Positions 14,252 through 22,301 of a stretch of 33,419 nucleotides of DNA are shown piece after piece (the first letter of the stretch is position 1; each line of letters begins with the position of its first letter). Under the pieces are notes generated by a model that searched no databases, was not told where the DNA came from, and saw only the letters and a list, made by a program, of their open reading frames with translations. This DNA is from an uncultured Dietzia sp. (GTDB lineage: Bacteria; Actinomycetota; Actinomycetes; Mycobacteriales; Mycobacteriaceae), in the NCBI RefSeq assembly GCF_937873725.1, contig NZ_CALMYY010000125.1, positions 1-33,419 of the forward strand, in the 5' to 3' direction. Position numbers and translations under genes: made by a program.

Positions 14252-15054
14252 CTCGCCCCGAGCATCGCGAGTGCGCTGCGGACACCCGCCGCGGGTAGTT
14301 GACCGGGCGCCGAGGCGGGGCCGACCGTCGCGAAGGTGGCCGCGGAGCCGAACGTGCCACCGCCGATCCGGGTGATCGCCCCGAGTCCGCCCATGGACAT
14401 GGTGATCAGCGGGATGCCGGCGACCTGGTGGCGCCGCGCGGTGGCGTCGAGGAGGGTCAGCACGTCGGTCGCGGACCGCGGCATGACGGCGATCTTGGCC
14501 ACGTCGGCCCCCGCGCGCTCCATGGCCTCCAGCCGCGCGACGATCTCCTCGGCGGGCGGGGTCGCCTCGAAGTCGTGGTTGGAGGCCACCACCGGGGTGT
14601 CGTGGCCGTGCGCGGCGGCGATGGCATCCGCCGCTCGCGGGTGCCGGTACTCCACGTCCAGCGCGGCGGCCAGCCCGGTGGTCGCGAGCGCCTCGATCAA
14701 CGCGACGTACGCCGCCGGCGCGATCTCGGCGCTCCCGCCCTCCGCCGTGGTGCGGAACGTCACCAGGACCGGGGTCCGGGGCAGCCGATCGGCGATGTGG
14801 CGCAGCGCCGCCACCGCCGGGGCCGGATCGGCCCCGGCGGTGGCCCCGGCCCCGGCGGTGAACGGCTCGTAGAGGTCGACGCGCCACTCGACCACGTCGA
14901 ACGCCGCCGAGGGATCGACGCGCGCCGGACCGCTGCTGGGGGCGGCACCGGTCAGCGCGCCGAGCTGCTCGTCGAGTTCGGCCGGATCCCGCGCCGTGAT
15001 GGGCACGATGATCGACGGCGAACGCGCGTCCAGGGCGAGCTGTGGGCGGGGCAT
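14248..15054 (-). CDS. aroD: Type I 3-dehydroquinate dehydratase
   Basis: Converts 3-dehydroquinate to 3-dehydroshikimate, third step of the shikimate pathway, through a Schiff base. A 268-residue TIM barrel. Seen are VVEWRVDLYE (E56, R58), VTFRTTAEGG (R101), the catalytic H160 in ASNHDFEATP and the Schiff-base K187 in VAKIAVMP; the 27-residue spacing equals that of the E. coli pair. The C-terminal segment TMSMGGLGAITRI and GPASAPGQLP closes the barrel. ATG at 15054 is chosen over the upstream TTG because TAGGGT (15061-15066, complement) is six bases away and runs into that TTG. Actinobacteria mostly use type II AroQ; no other shikimate gene is nearby, so this may be a second or catabolic enzyme. 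Confidence 0.93.
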   Translation of the reverse strand: MPRPQLALDARSPSIIVPITARDPAELDEQLGALTGAAPSSGPARVDPSAAFDVVEWRVDLYEPFTAGAGATAGADPAPAVAALRHIADRLPRTPVLVTFRTTAEGGSAEIAPAAYVALIEALATTGLAAALDVEYRHPRAADAIAAAHGHDTPVVASNHDFEATPPAEEIVARLEAMERAGADVAKIAVMPRSATDVLTLLDATARRHQVAGIPLITMSMGGLGAITRIGGGTFGSAATFATVGPASAPGQLPAAGVRSALAMLGAS

Positions 15055-15060
15055 GGTCAA

Positions 15061-15066
15061 ACCCTA
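15061..15066 (-). promoter_or_regulatory. -10 box of aroD, leaderless
   Basis: TAGGGT on the minus strand, six bases before the ATG at 15054. It decides the start against the TTG at 15060. Confidence 0.6.
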
Positions 15067-15091
15067 CGACGACCCCACCGGACCCGGGACG

Positions 15092-15562
15092 TCAGCAACA
15101 CCCGTCGCACGGGCACGGTCGCCGGGCGGGGATCAACTCCAGGGCCTCGACTCCCCCGGCGCCGACCCCTCGGTAGTAGCGCTCGGCCCACCTCAGGGTC
15201 TCGGAGGGGCACCTCACCGGCACGAGTTCCCACGTCGGGGCACCGCGTCCCTCGCACAGGAGGTGGCCCGCGTCGAGGAGCTCGCCGGACAGGACGACGC
15301 CTCCCCAGCGGTTGAGCAGCCCGGCGGTCTCGAGGGCGCCCAGCCCGCGGACGAGCAACTCCGGGTGGCCGTGGTCGGTGAGGCCGACCGTGTAGCCGAA
15401 GCACTGGTCGGGTGGCAGGGGTGCCTCGGTGCACCCGCCGCAGTCGCAGCCCTCGCCCACGTGGACCAGGTGGAGCCCGTAGCGGTCGATGGTGGCGGCG
15501 ACCTGCACCATTTCGGGGTCCAGGGCGCGGGCGGAGACGGACGGGATGATGGTGTGGGACAT
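15092..15562 (-). CDS. DUF4262 protein with two CxCxxC motifs
   Basis: A 156-residue protein with the DUF4262 core: TIDRYGLHLVHVGEG, FGYTVGLTDHGHPELLVRGL and the Trp-rich C-terminal strand region RWAERYYRG. Two cysteine clusters share the same spacing: C39-x-C41-x2-C44 (CDCGGC) near the start and C150-x-C152-x2-C155-C156 (CPCDGCC) at the very end. Together they could bind zinc or another metal, which is inference. The ATG follows GGAG by five bases. A 177-base gap separates it from the divergent patatin gene; I see no clear -10 box for either gene in it. Confidence 0.85.
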   Translation of the reverse strand: MSHTIIPSVSARALDPEMVQVAATIDRYGLHLVHVGEGCDCGGCTEAPLPPDQCFGYTVGLTDHGHPELLVRGLGALETAGLLNRWGGVVLSGELLDAGHLLCEGRGAPTWELVPVRCPSETLRWAERYYRGVGAGGVEALELIPARRPCPCDGCC

Positions 15563-15739
15563 GGGATCTCCAGTGTGTCGTGGGTCGGGCGTGATGCACG
15601 GCATCGAACAGGCGCTCGATACGGTGCCGAAGGTAGACCGCGCCTACGACACGGTGGCCGGGCTCGCGGTGGTCGTCGGGCCCGGCGCGTGCACACTGGG
15701 GGTCGTACTCCGCTGTCGAGACGGAAAGGGGGGCGACTG

Positions 15740-16873
15740 ATGAGAGTCGCGTTGGCACTGGGCTCCGGCGGCGCGCGTGGGTATACGCACATCGGGGTGA
15801 TCAGGGAACTGCAGGCTCGCGGTCACGAGGTCGTGGGCGTGTCCGGGGCGTCGATGGGCGCCGTGGTCGGTTCGCTGCTCGCCGCCGGCAAGCTCGACGA
15901 CTTCGAGACATGGGTCCGGGGCCTGAGCCAGCGGGATGTCCTGCGGCTGCTCGACGTGTCCTTCGCCGGCGGCGGGGCGATCCGCGCCAACAAGATCATG
16001 GGAGTGATCGGCGCGATGCTCGACGACGTGCGGATCGAGGACCTCGAGATCCCGTACACCGCGGTGGCCACCGACCTGCGGGCGCGCCGCGAGGTGTGGT
16101 TCACCCGCGGGCCGGCCGACATCGCGGTGCGTGCGTCGTTCGCCATCCCGAGCATCGTCACCCCGGCGATCGTGGGTGGTCGCCTCATGATCGACGGGGG
16201 CGTCACCAACCCGGTGCCGCTCGAGCCGTTGGCGTCGGTGGAGAGCGACCTCGTCCTGGCCGTCTCCCTGAACGGCAGGCGGTCGGGGATCCGCGGGTCC
16301 ACCTTCCAGGTGAGCTCGGACCCCGACGAGGCGCCGTCCAAAGCCGATCCCAAGCCCTCGCGTCGGGGTGGTCCGGGGTCGGGGAGGTCGACCTCGAGGC
16401 TGTCCGGGCGCATCCGGACCGCCGCCGCCGATGTCCGCGACGCCGACCTGGTGCGCCTCGTCACCGCGCGCTTCAGCCAGGGTTCCGCGTCCGAGGTCGG
16501 GATCTTCGGAGACGGTGATGACACCGCCGCGCCGGACCTCGACTTCCCGGCGCGCCCGTCGCCGGAGGTCGAGGTCGCGGTCGAAGAGGGCGAGGAGGAG
16601 GTCCGCGAGGAGGCCAGGGCGGAGGAGAGGGGCCTGGAGGCGTTCCCCGGGACGCTCGGGATCTTCGATGTGGTCACCCAGTCGATCGAGGCCATGGAGA
16701 GCATCGTCGCCGGGTACCGCATGGCGGGGAACAGGCCCGACGTGCTGATCGAGGTCCCCTCGGACTCCTGCACGGCGTTCGACTTCCACAGGGCGGACGA
16801 GATGATCGCGCTAGGTCGACGGCTCACCGCCGAGGCGCTCGACCGGGCGGGGGTCGCGGACCCCCAGGGTTAG
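15740..16873 (+). CDS. Patatin-like phospholipase (RssA/NTE type)
   Basis: A 377-residue patatin-fold lipase. The oxyanion loop GSGGARG lies at 8-14, the nucleophile S38 in GVSGASMGA, and the catalytic Asp at D152 in MIDGGVTNPVPL, giving the Ser-Asp dyad that cleaves acyl esters of phospholipids or lysophospholipids. After about residue 185 comes a charged Pro/Ser/Arg linker, then a helical region (RIRTAAADVRDADLVRLVTARF), an acidic stretch (VEEGEEEVREE) and a C-terminal module (FDVVTQSIEAMESIVAGYRM, VLIEVPSD). That tail resembles the end of actinobacterial NTE-like proteins. The ATG has a GGAAAGGGGG ribosome site. No membrane segment is evident. Confidence 0.92.
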   Translation: MRVALALGSGGARGYTHIGVIRELQARGHEVVGVSGASMGAVVGSLLAAGKLDDFETWVRGLSQRDVLRLLDVSFAGGGAIRANKIMGVIGAMLDDVRIEDLEIPYTAVATDLRARREVWFTRGPADIAVRASFAIPSIVTPAIVGGRLMIDGGVTNPVPLEPLASVESDLVLAVSLNGRRSGIRGSTFQVSSDPDEAPSKADPKPSRRGGPGSGRSTSRLSGRIRTAAADVRDADLVRLVTARFSQGSASEVGIFGDGDDTAAPDLDFPARPSPEVEVAVEEGEEEVREEARAEERGLEAFPGTLGIFDVVTQSIEAMESIVAGYRMAGNRPDVLIEVPSDSCTAFDFHRADEMIALGRRLTAEALDRAGVADPQG

Positions 16874-16878
16874 TTCTG

Positions 16879-16912
16879 GACCCCGTCCAGTTCCCGACCC
16901 CGTCTAGTTTCC
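16879..16912. repeat. 17-bp tandem repeat across the DUF732 stop
   Basis: GACCCCGTCYAGTTYCC at 16879-16895 and 16896-16912, between convergent genes. The CTA in the second copy is the stop codon of the minus-strand lipoprotein. Confidence 0.85.
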
Positions 16913-17488
16913 GCCCTCGCCACGGCCGAGTTGCGGGAGGTGCTGCGAGCAGAACGCCTTGACCGCGGCCGCCACGACGACGGGCGCCTCCGTGATGGGC
17001 GCGCCCGGGTGGGCGTCGTTGTACTGGCGGGTCACGTCCACGTACCCCGCACCCCCGTCCAGGGAGGCGCAGGCGTCGCGCCCGCGGGTGAGGTAGTCCT
17101 GTTCGTCGTCGGCGTTCACGCCGACCGCGCGGATGTCGCGGAGGAACTCCTGGTCGGGGGTCAGGCTCCCGTCCCCGCCCGCGCCGACACGGCTCGTGGC
17201 CTCGCCGACGGCGGAGGTCGCCTGCGCGGCCGCGGAGCTCGCCTGGGCGGCGGCGGATCCCATGGCGCTGGTGGCCGAGCCGAGGGCGTCCTCCGCCGTC
17301 CCCTCGTTGCCGCACGAGGCCAGCACCAGCGTGAGTGACGCCAACCCCGCCGCCACGGCGACGGAGCGGCGCCGGGCCGGTCCCGGGGCGCGGCGGGCTG
17401 TGGAGACGCCGGCTGTGGAGATCTGCGCGGTGGAGATCAGAGCTGTGGAGCGGGGGGTGCGTGCGGCTGCGGTGGTCGACTGAGACAC
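16904..17488 (-). CDS. DUF732 lipoprotein
   Basis: A 194-residue exported protein. An unusually long positively charged N-terminus with four pentapeptide units (S-T-A based, residues 14-32) precedes the hydrophobic signal and lipobox LVLASC with C59. A small Ala/Ser-rich linker follows, then the DUF732 domain: LTPDQEFLRDIRAVGVNADDEQDYLTRGRDACASLD and AVKAFCSQHLPQL, with two Cys likely paired. DUF732 proteins are common in mycobacteria and relatives and have no known function. GTG at 17488 follows AGGAGG by seven bases. No later start keeps the charged n-region of the signal. Divergent from the fatty acid hydroxylase. Confidence 0.87.
   Translation of the reverse strand: MSQSTTAAARTPRSTALISTAQISTAGVSTARRAPGPARRRSVAVAAGLASLTLVLASCGNEGTAEDALGSATSAMGSAAAQASSAAAQATSAVGEATSRVGAGGDGSLTPDQEFLRDIRAVGVNADDEQDYLTRGRDACASLDGGAGYVDVTRQYNDAHPGAPITEAPVVVAAAVKAFCSQHLPQLGRGEGGN
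17397..17456. repeat. 15-bp coding repeat (S-T-A pentapeptide)
   Basis: GCTGTGGAG-type units start at 17397, 17412, 17427 and 17442, a 15-base period. They encode the S-T-A repeats ahead of the lipoprotein signal. Confidence 0.75.
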
Positions 17489-17612
17489 GGGGGGTCCTCC
17501 TGGGTCGGTGTCCGGCGCGGGGAGTGGATGACAGGCACGGGATGTGGATGCCAAGGGTAAGAGCTCGCGAGGCGGAACCGGGGCTGTTCGGCGGGGCCCG
17601 AGTGAGTGGTGT

Positions 17613-17618
17613 CACAAT
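17613..17618 (+). promoter_or_regulatory. -10 box of the fatty acid hydroxylase gene
   Basis: CACAAT followed by six bases and the GTG at 17625. It is the same box and spacing as for the histidine kinase at 4096. Confidence 0.5.
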
Positions 17619-17624
17619 CGAGAC

Positions 17625-18590
17625 GTGACCGAGATGGGTTTTGCGGAGGCGTTGGCACGGGGGGTGGGGGCGCTCGCCGACCCCCTGCGGGAGCCGGTGC
17701 TCGTCGCCCTTCCGATCTTCGTGCTGTTCGTGGCCGTCGAGTGGTTCTCGGCGAGGCTCCTGCAGGCCCGGGAGCCCGGGGGGTACCAGGCGCGCGACGC
17801 CGTGACGTCGCTGATCATGGGCGCGGCCTCGCAGGCGTTCTGGCTGGTCGGCAAGCTGGTCGGCCTGGTGCTCTACGCGGCGGTCTGGGTCTACGTCGCG
17901 CCGTGGCACCTGCCGACCGACGCGTGGTACACGTGGGTCCTGGCGATCGTCGGCACCGATTTCCTCTACTACTGGTACCACCGGTCCGCCCACCGCGTCC
18001 GCCTGGTGTGGGCCACGCACCAGGCCCACCACTCCAGTGAGTACTACAATTTCGCGACCGCGCTGCGGCAGAAGTGGAACAACTCCGGCGAGATCGTGGC
18101 GTGGCTGCCACTGCCGCTGCTGGGCGTGCCGCCGTGGATGGTGTTCACGGGATTCTCGATCTCGCTGGTCTACCAGTTCTTCGTCCACACCGAGCGCGTC
18201 GGACGGCTCTGGTCGCCACTCGAGTGGATCTTCAACACCCCGTCCCACCACCGTGTCCACCACGGGTCCGACGCGGAGTACCTCGACCGCAACTACGGCG
18301 GCATCCTCATCGTCTGGGACCGCATGTTCGGCACCTTCCGGCGCGAGACCCATCGTCCGACCTATGGCCTCACCACGCAGGTGGACTCGTACAACCCGTT
18401 CTGGCTGCAACTGCACGAGTACGTGGCCATCTGGCGCGACGTCCGGTCGGCGCGCTCGTGGCGTGAGCGGGCGGGTTTCGCGTTGGGCCCGCCGGGGTGG
18501 CGGCCCGCGGGGATGGCCGCCGCGACCCCCGCCGCGACCCCCGACTCGCCCCCCGCCGGAACACCCCCGTGGCCCGCCGACCCTCACTAG
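17625..18590 (+). CDS. Fatty acid hydroxylase / sterol desaturase family membrane enzyme
   Basis: A 321-residue integral membrane di-iron oxygenase. Hydrophobic helices lie near residues 20-40, 65-95 and 100-115. The three histidine clusters are H119-x3-H123 (YHRSAH), H132-x2-H135-H136 (THQAHH) and H208-H209-x2-H212-H213 (SHHRVHHGS), the metal ligands of this superfamily. The C-terminus is Ala/Pro-rich and probably disordered. It would oxygenate or desaturate a lipid chain or sterol-like substrate; the substrate is not readable. The TAG stop is also the first half of the TAGGGT box for the following tmsA gene, and position next to tmsAB suggests a lipid-tailoring role (inference). Confidence 0.9.
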   Translation: MTEMGFAEALARGVGALADPLREPVLVALPIFVLFVAVEWFSARLLQAREPGGYQARDAVTSLIMGAASQAFWLVGKLVGLVLYAAVWVYVAPWHLPTDAWYTWVLAIVGTDFLYYWYHRSAHRVRLVWATHQAHHSSEYYNFATALRQKWNNSGEIVAWLPLPLLGVPPWMVFTGFSISLVYQFFVHTERVGRLWSPLEWIFNTPSHHRVHHGSDAEYLDRNYGGILIVWDRMFGTFRRETHRPTYGLTTQVDSYNPFWLQLHEYVAIWRDVRSARSWRERAGFALGPPGWRPAGMAAATPAATPDSPPAGTPPWPADPH

Positions 18591-18593
18591 GGT
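18588..18593 (+). promoter_or_regulatory. -10 box of tmsA built on the upstream stop codon
   Basis: TAGGGT: its TAG is the stop codon of the hydroxylase gene. Seven bases later is the ATG of tmsA. Confidence 0.6.
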
Positions 18594-18600
18594 GGGGCGC

Positions 18601-20073
18601 ATGGGAATCGCGGCGCGCCTCACCGGCCCGCTCATCGTGGGTCCGGAGCGGCACGCGGAGGGCGTCCGACGGCTGCTGGCCAGCTTCGCCGCGGTCCCCC
18701 CGGGCGAGCCCGTCCGGCTGGCCAAGAAGACGTCCAACCTCTTCAGGCCGCGCGCCTCGTCGTCGTCGCCGGGCCTGGACACCACCGGCCTCACGCGCGT
18801 CGTCTCCGTGGATCCGGACGCCCGCACCGCCGACGTCCAGGGCATGTGCACCTACGAGGACCTGGTCGACGCCACCCTGCCGTTCGGGCTGATGCCGTAC
18901 GTGGTGCCGCAGCTCAAGACCATCACGCTCGGCGGTGCCGTCACGGGACTCGGGATCGAGTCCACCTCGTTCCGGCTGGGGCTTCCCCACGAATCCGTGC
19001 TCGAGATGGACGTCCTCACCGGCACCGGCGAGATCGTCACCGCCCGCCCCGACGGCACCGACCGCGAGCGTGCCCTCCTGCGCGGCTTCCCCAACTCCTA
19101 CGGCTCGCTGGGGTACGCGGTGCGGCTGCGGATCGCGCTCGAGCCCGTGGCGCGGTACGTCGGGCTCCGCCACGTCCGGTTCGACTCCCTCACCGCGCTC
19201 CAGGAGGCGGTGGCGCGGATCGCCGAGGAGAGGATCTACGACGACGAGGAGGTCGATTTCCTGGACGGGGTCGTGTTCTCCGCGGACGAGTCGTACCTCT
19301 GCCTGGGGCGGCGGACCGACGAGCCCGGGCCGGTCTCGGACTACTCGGGTGTGACCGACAAGCAGGCGGTCTTCTACCGCTCGATCCGGCACGGCGGTCC
19401 CGCCGGCTCGGTGGTCCGCGACCGCCTGACCATCCGCGACTACCTGTAGCGCTGGGACACCGACTGGTTCTGGTGCTCGCGGGCGTTCGGCGCGCAGAAC
19501 CCGCTGATCCGCCGGCTGTGGCCGCAGCAGCTGCTCCGCTCGTCGGCGTACTGGAAGCTCATCGGGCTGGACCACAGGTACGACCTGGGCAACAGGATCG
19601 GCGCGCTCAGGGGCGAGGGGCCGCGCGAGCGCGTGGTGCAGGACGTCGAGGTGGCGGTGGACCGCACCGCCGAGTTCCTCGACTGGTTCCTGCGCGAGGT
19701 CCCCATCGAGCCGCTGTGGCTGTGCCCGTTGCGGCTGCGCGAGTCCACGCCGGCACCGGACCCGGGCGGGGGACGGGGCTCGGACCGGCCCTGGCCCCTG
19801 TACCCGCTCGCGCCGGAGACGACCTACGTCAACATCGGGTTCTGGTCCTCGGCCCCCATCGCCCCGGGCGAGGCGGACGGCGCGTGGAACCGGCGCATCG
19901 AGCGGGAGGTCTCCCAGCTCGGTGGGCACAAGTCGCTGTACTCGGAGGTCTTCTATCCGCGCGAGGAGTTCGAGCGCCTCTACGGCGGTGTCCACGCGGC
20001 GGGCCTCAAGGCGGAGTTCGACCCCGAGGGACGCTTCGCGACCCTCTACGACAAGGCGGTGGGTGCACGGTGA
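18601..20073 (+). pseudogene. tmsA: TmsA-like FAD-dependent reductase, interrupted by an in-frame TAG
   Basis: The frame runs from ATG 18601 for 282 codons, meets TAG at 19447-19449, and then continues in the same frame for 207 more codons to TGA 20071-20073. Both halves read as one FAD-linked oxidase-fold protein of about 490 residues. The first half holds the FAD-binding part (LAKKTSNLFR, ADVQGMCTYEDLVDATLP, TITLGGAVTGLGIESTSFR). The second holds conserved RWDTDWFWCSRAFGAQNP and YVNIGFWS. The stop stands where TGG (Trp) is expected after IRDYL, one base different. Known relatives (TmsA/BfaB, Rv3719) reduce the 10-methylene group made by TmsB to 10-methylstearate. No other damage is visible, so this is a very recent mutation, a sequencing error or a read-through site. 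It overlaps tmsB by GTGA. Confidence 0.85.
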
Positions 20074-21356
20074 AGGACAGGATGACGATAGGGGAGATCG
20101 TCGGGGCGTTCGCCACCGGTGAGCCGCCCCTGCGGATCGAGGCCTACGACGGGTCGGCGGTCGGACCCGCCGACGGTGACCTGGTGCTACATCTGAAGAG
20201 TGAGAAGGCGCTGCAGTACATCATCACGGCGCCCGGCGACCTGGGGCTGGCCCGCGCGTACCTCATGGGCGAGCTCCAGGTGGACGGCGTCCACCCGGGC
20301 GCGCCCCACGACGTGTTCGGCGCGCTGGAGGTGTTCCGCAAGACCATGACGCGGACACCCGATGCGCGGACGATGCTGCGGATCGCCCGGTCGGTGGGAG
20401 CGGAGAACCTCACGGTCCCGCCGGTCCCCGAGCAGGAGGTCCGGCCCCCGTGGCAGCGGTTCCTCAACGGCATGCGCCGCCACTCCAAGGCGCGCGACTC
20501 GCAGGTGGTGAGCTACCACTACGACGTGTCCAACCGCTTCTACGAGCTGATCCTCGGGCCGTCCATGACGTACACGTGCGCCTGCTACCCGGACCCGGAC
20601 GCCTCGCTCGAGGCGGCGCAGGAGAACAAGTACCGGCTGGTCTTTGACAAGCTCGGGCTGGAGGCCGGCGACCGCCTGCTGGACGTGGGCTGCGGGTGGG
20701 CGGGCATGGTCCGCTACGCCGCGCACCGGGGGGTCCACGTGATCGGCGTGACGCTGTCCGCGGAACAGGTGGAGTGGGGCCGCGCGGCCATCGAGGCCGA
20801 GGGGCTGGGGGACCTGGCCGAGGTGCGGCTGATGGACTACCGGGACGTCCCCGAGCGCGACTTCGACGCCATCAGCTCGATCGGCATCACCGAGCACATC
20901 GGGCGCAGGAACTACGGCGACTACTTCTCCCGGCTCCACGGCTACCTGAAGCCGGGAGGCCGGCTGCTCAACCACTGCATCACCCGGCCGGACAACTCCC
21001 GCTCGGCCAGGGCCGGGCAGTTCATCGACCGCTACATCTTCCCGGACGGTGAGCTGGCCGGAGCGGGGACGCTGCACGTCGAGGCCGAGAACGCCGGCTT
21101 CGAGGTGGTGCACGAGGAGAACCTGCGCCGGCACTACGCCATGACGCTCCGGGACTGGTGCGCCAACCTGGTCGAGCACTGGGACGAGGCGGTCGAGGAG
21201 GTGGGGGAGCCGATGGCCAAGCTGTGGGGGCTCTACATGGGCGCCTGCCAGTACGGATTCGAGCACAACAAGATCCAGCTGCACCAGATCCTCGCCGTGC
21301 GCCTGGGCGACACCATGACCTGGGACATCCCGCTGCGTCCGTGGTGGAGGCCCTGA
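20070..21356 (+). CDS. tmsB: Cyclopropane-synthase-family methyltransferase (TmsB-like)
   Basis: A 428-residue SAM-dependent methyltransferase of the CFA synthase family. The N-terminal lipid-binding part (1-130) includes LHLKSEKALQYIITAPGDLGLARAYLMGELQV. The catalytic domain has YHYDVSNRFYELILGPSMTYTCACY, the SAM loop LDVGCGWAGM (204-213), GITEHIG and the C-terminal LRRHYAMTLRDWCANL. TmsB/BfaA enzymes methylate the C9-C10 double bond of oleoyl phospholipids to give a 10-methylene intermediate. Pairing with an FAD reductase (rather than standing alone as a cyclopropane synthase) supports this assignment. The GTG start overlaps the tmsA stop, so its translation depends on ribosomes finishing tmsA; the internal TAG in tmsA should reduce it. 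A composite hairpin follows. Confidence 0.92.
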   Translation: MKDRMTIGEIVGAFATGEPPLRIEAYDGSAVGPADGDLVLHLKSEKALQYIITAPGDLGLARAYLMGELQVDGVHPGAPHDVFGALEVFRKTMTRTPDARTMLRIARSVGAENLTVPPVPEQEVRPPWQRFLNGMRRHSKARDSQVVSYHYDVSNRFYELILGPSMTYTCACYPDPDASLEAAQENKYRLVFDKLGLEAGDRLLDVGCGWAGMVRYAAHRGVHVIGVTLSAEQVEWGRAAIEAEGLGDLAEVRLMDYRDVPERDFDAISSIGITEHIGRRNYGDYFSRLHGYLKPGGRLLNHCITRPDNSRSARAGQFIDRYIFPDGELAGAGTLHVEAENAGFEVVHEENLRRHYAMTLRDWCANLVEHWDEAVEEVGEPMAKLWGLYMGACQYGFEHNKIQLHQILAVRLGDTMTWDIPLRPWWRP

Positions 21357-21358
21357 CC

Positions 21359-21424
21359 CGACCCGACCTGACGCTCGACCCCTGACCCCTGAACTCAGGG
21401 CGGGCCGGGCGTCAGGTCGGGTCG
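21359..21424. terminator. Composite bidirectional terminator between tmsB and rskA
   Basis: Outer arms CGACCCGACCTGACGC (21359-21374) and its exact complement (21409-21424), 16 bp, enclose an inner hairpin CCCTGA-AC-TCAGGG (21387-21400). It lies between two convergent genes. Confidence 0.75.
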
Positions 21425-21428
21425 AGTG

Positions 21429-22301
21429 TCAGGTGAGGTCGAGCGCGAGCAGCACCTGGCCGGTCGGCGCCGGAGAGCCGCCCGCGGGCTCCTCGGTGAT
21501 GCCGATCTGATCGGAGCCCCTGATGCCCTCGAGTCGGGCGGACGGGGACGGTCCCACCTGGCCGGATTCCATGGTCCCCGCCGAGATCGGCTCGTGGTCA
21601 CCCATCAACCAGATCTGGTACGCGCGCCCCTCGGCGGGCTCCGGCAGGCCGGTCATGGAGAGGACCGCCATGTCCGCCTCCTTGGACGCGAGCACCGTGG
21701 CGTTGCCCGTCGCGCCGATCTCGCCGCGGGCCACCTCGAGGTCCTCGGCGGCCAGCAGGGACGTGATCCGGTCGGGCATGGTCGCCGACGGCGGGGCCGC
21801 GACGGGCAGGCCCCCCTCCGGGGCGGTCCCGTCGGTCAGTCTGCCGATCGTCACACCGGCCGCCACGAGCGCGACGGCGGCCGCCGCGGCGAGGAACATC
21901 ATCGCTCCGGGACGCCGGCGCGCACGCGCCGCGCCCAGGTCGACGACGGTCCCGCCGCCACCGGACCGGTCCTCGTCCGACTCGGTCCCCCCGGCAGCCG
22001 CCGGGTCCGGGGTGGATCGCGCGCGAGGCGCCTCCTCGGCCACGAGCTCCAGGACGCGGTCCCGGAGCGCCGGCGGCGGGGGGACGTCCAGGTCCGCGTC
22101 GGCGACCAGGTCGGCCGCGAGCTCGCGGGTCGAGCGGATGTGCGCGAGCATCGACCTCCGCTGATCGGGCGTCGCGGACACGAGGGCGTGTTCGACGGCG
22201 TCGGCCTCCTGTGGGCTCAGGGCGTCGAGGGCGTAGAGATCGAGGTCCTCGGGAGGAACCGTGCCCGGGGACTCGGGGTGGTCGTGGTGCAGGACGGTCA
22301 T
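21429..22301 (-). CDS. rskA: Anti-sigma-K factor RskA
   Basis: A 290-residue membrane anti-sigma factor. The cytoplasmic N-terminal domain (about 15-95) contains DLDLYALDALSPQEADAVEHAL and the helix that clamps region 4 and 2 of the sigma factor. A flexible segment follows, then one transmembrane helix (MMFLAAAAAVALVAAGVTIG, about 133-152) and an extracytoplasmic RskA domain (ITSLLAAEDLEVARGEIG, GRAYQIWLMGDHEPISAGTME). In mycobacteria RskA is cut by regulated proteolysis to free SigK. The ATG overlaps the sigK stop (ATGA, 22298-22301), ensuring stoichiometric synthesis. Ends at the terminator at 21359-21424. Confidence 0.94.
   Translation of the reverse strand: MTVLHHDHPESPGTVPPEDLDLYALDALSPQEADAVEHALVSATPDQRRSMLAHIRSTRELAADLVADADLDVPPPPALRDRVLELVAEEAPRARSTPDPAAAGGTESDEDRSGGGGTVVDLGAARARRRPGAMMFLAAAAAVALVAAGVTIGRLTDGTAPEGGLPVAAPPSATMPDRITSLLAAEDLEVARGEIGATGNATVLASKEADMAVLSMTGLPEPAEGRAYQIWLMGDHEPISAGTMESGQVGPSPSARLEGIRGSDQIGITEEPAGGSPAPTGQVLLALDLT

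Noticed and set aside
15058..15060. TTG at 15060 as the aroD start
   Set aside because: It falls directly after the TAGGGT box, upstream of where transcription should begin; the ATG at 15054 fits the spacing.
19447..19449. Pyrrolysine insertion at the tmsA TAG
   Set aside because: Homologs appear to have Trp there, no Pyl machinery is expected in this group, and a point mutation is simpler.
19633..20073. The second half of tmsA as an independent gene starting at GTG 19633
   Set aside because: No ribosome site or -10 box at that start, and the frame and family match continue unbroken from the first half across the TAG.
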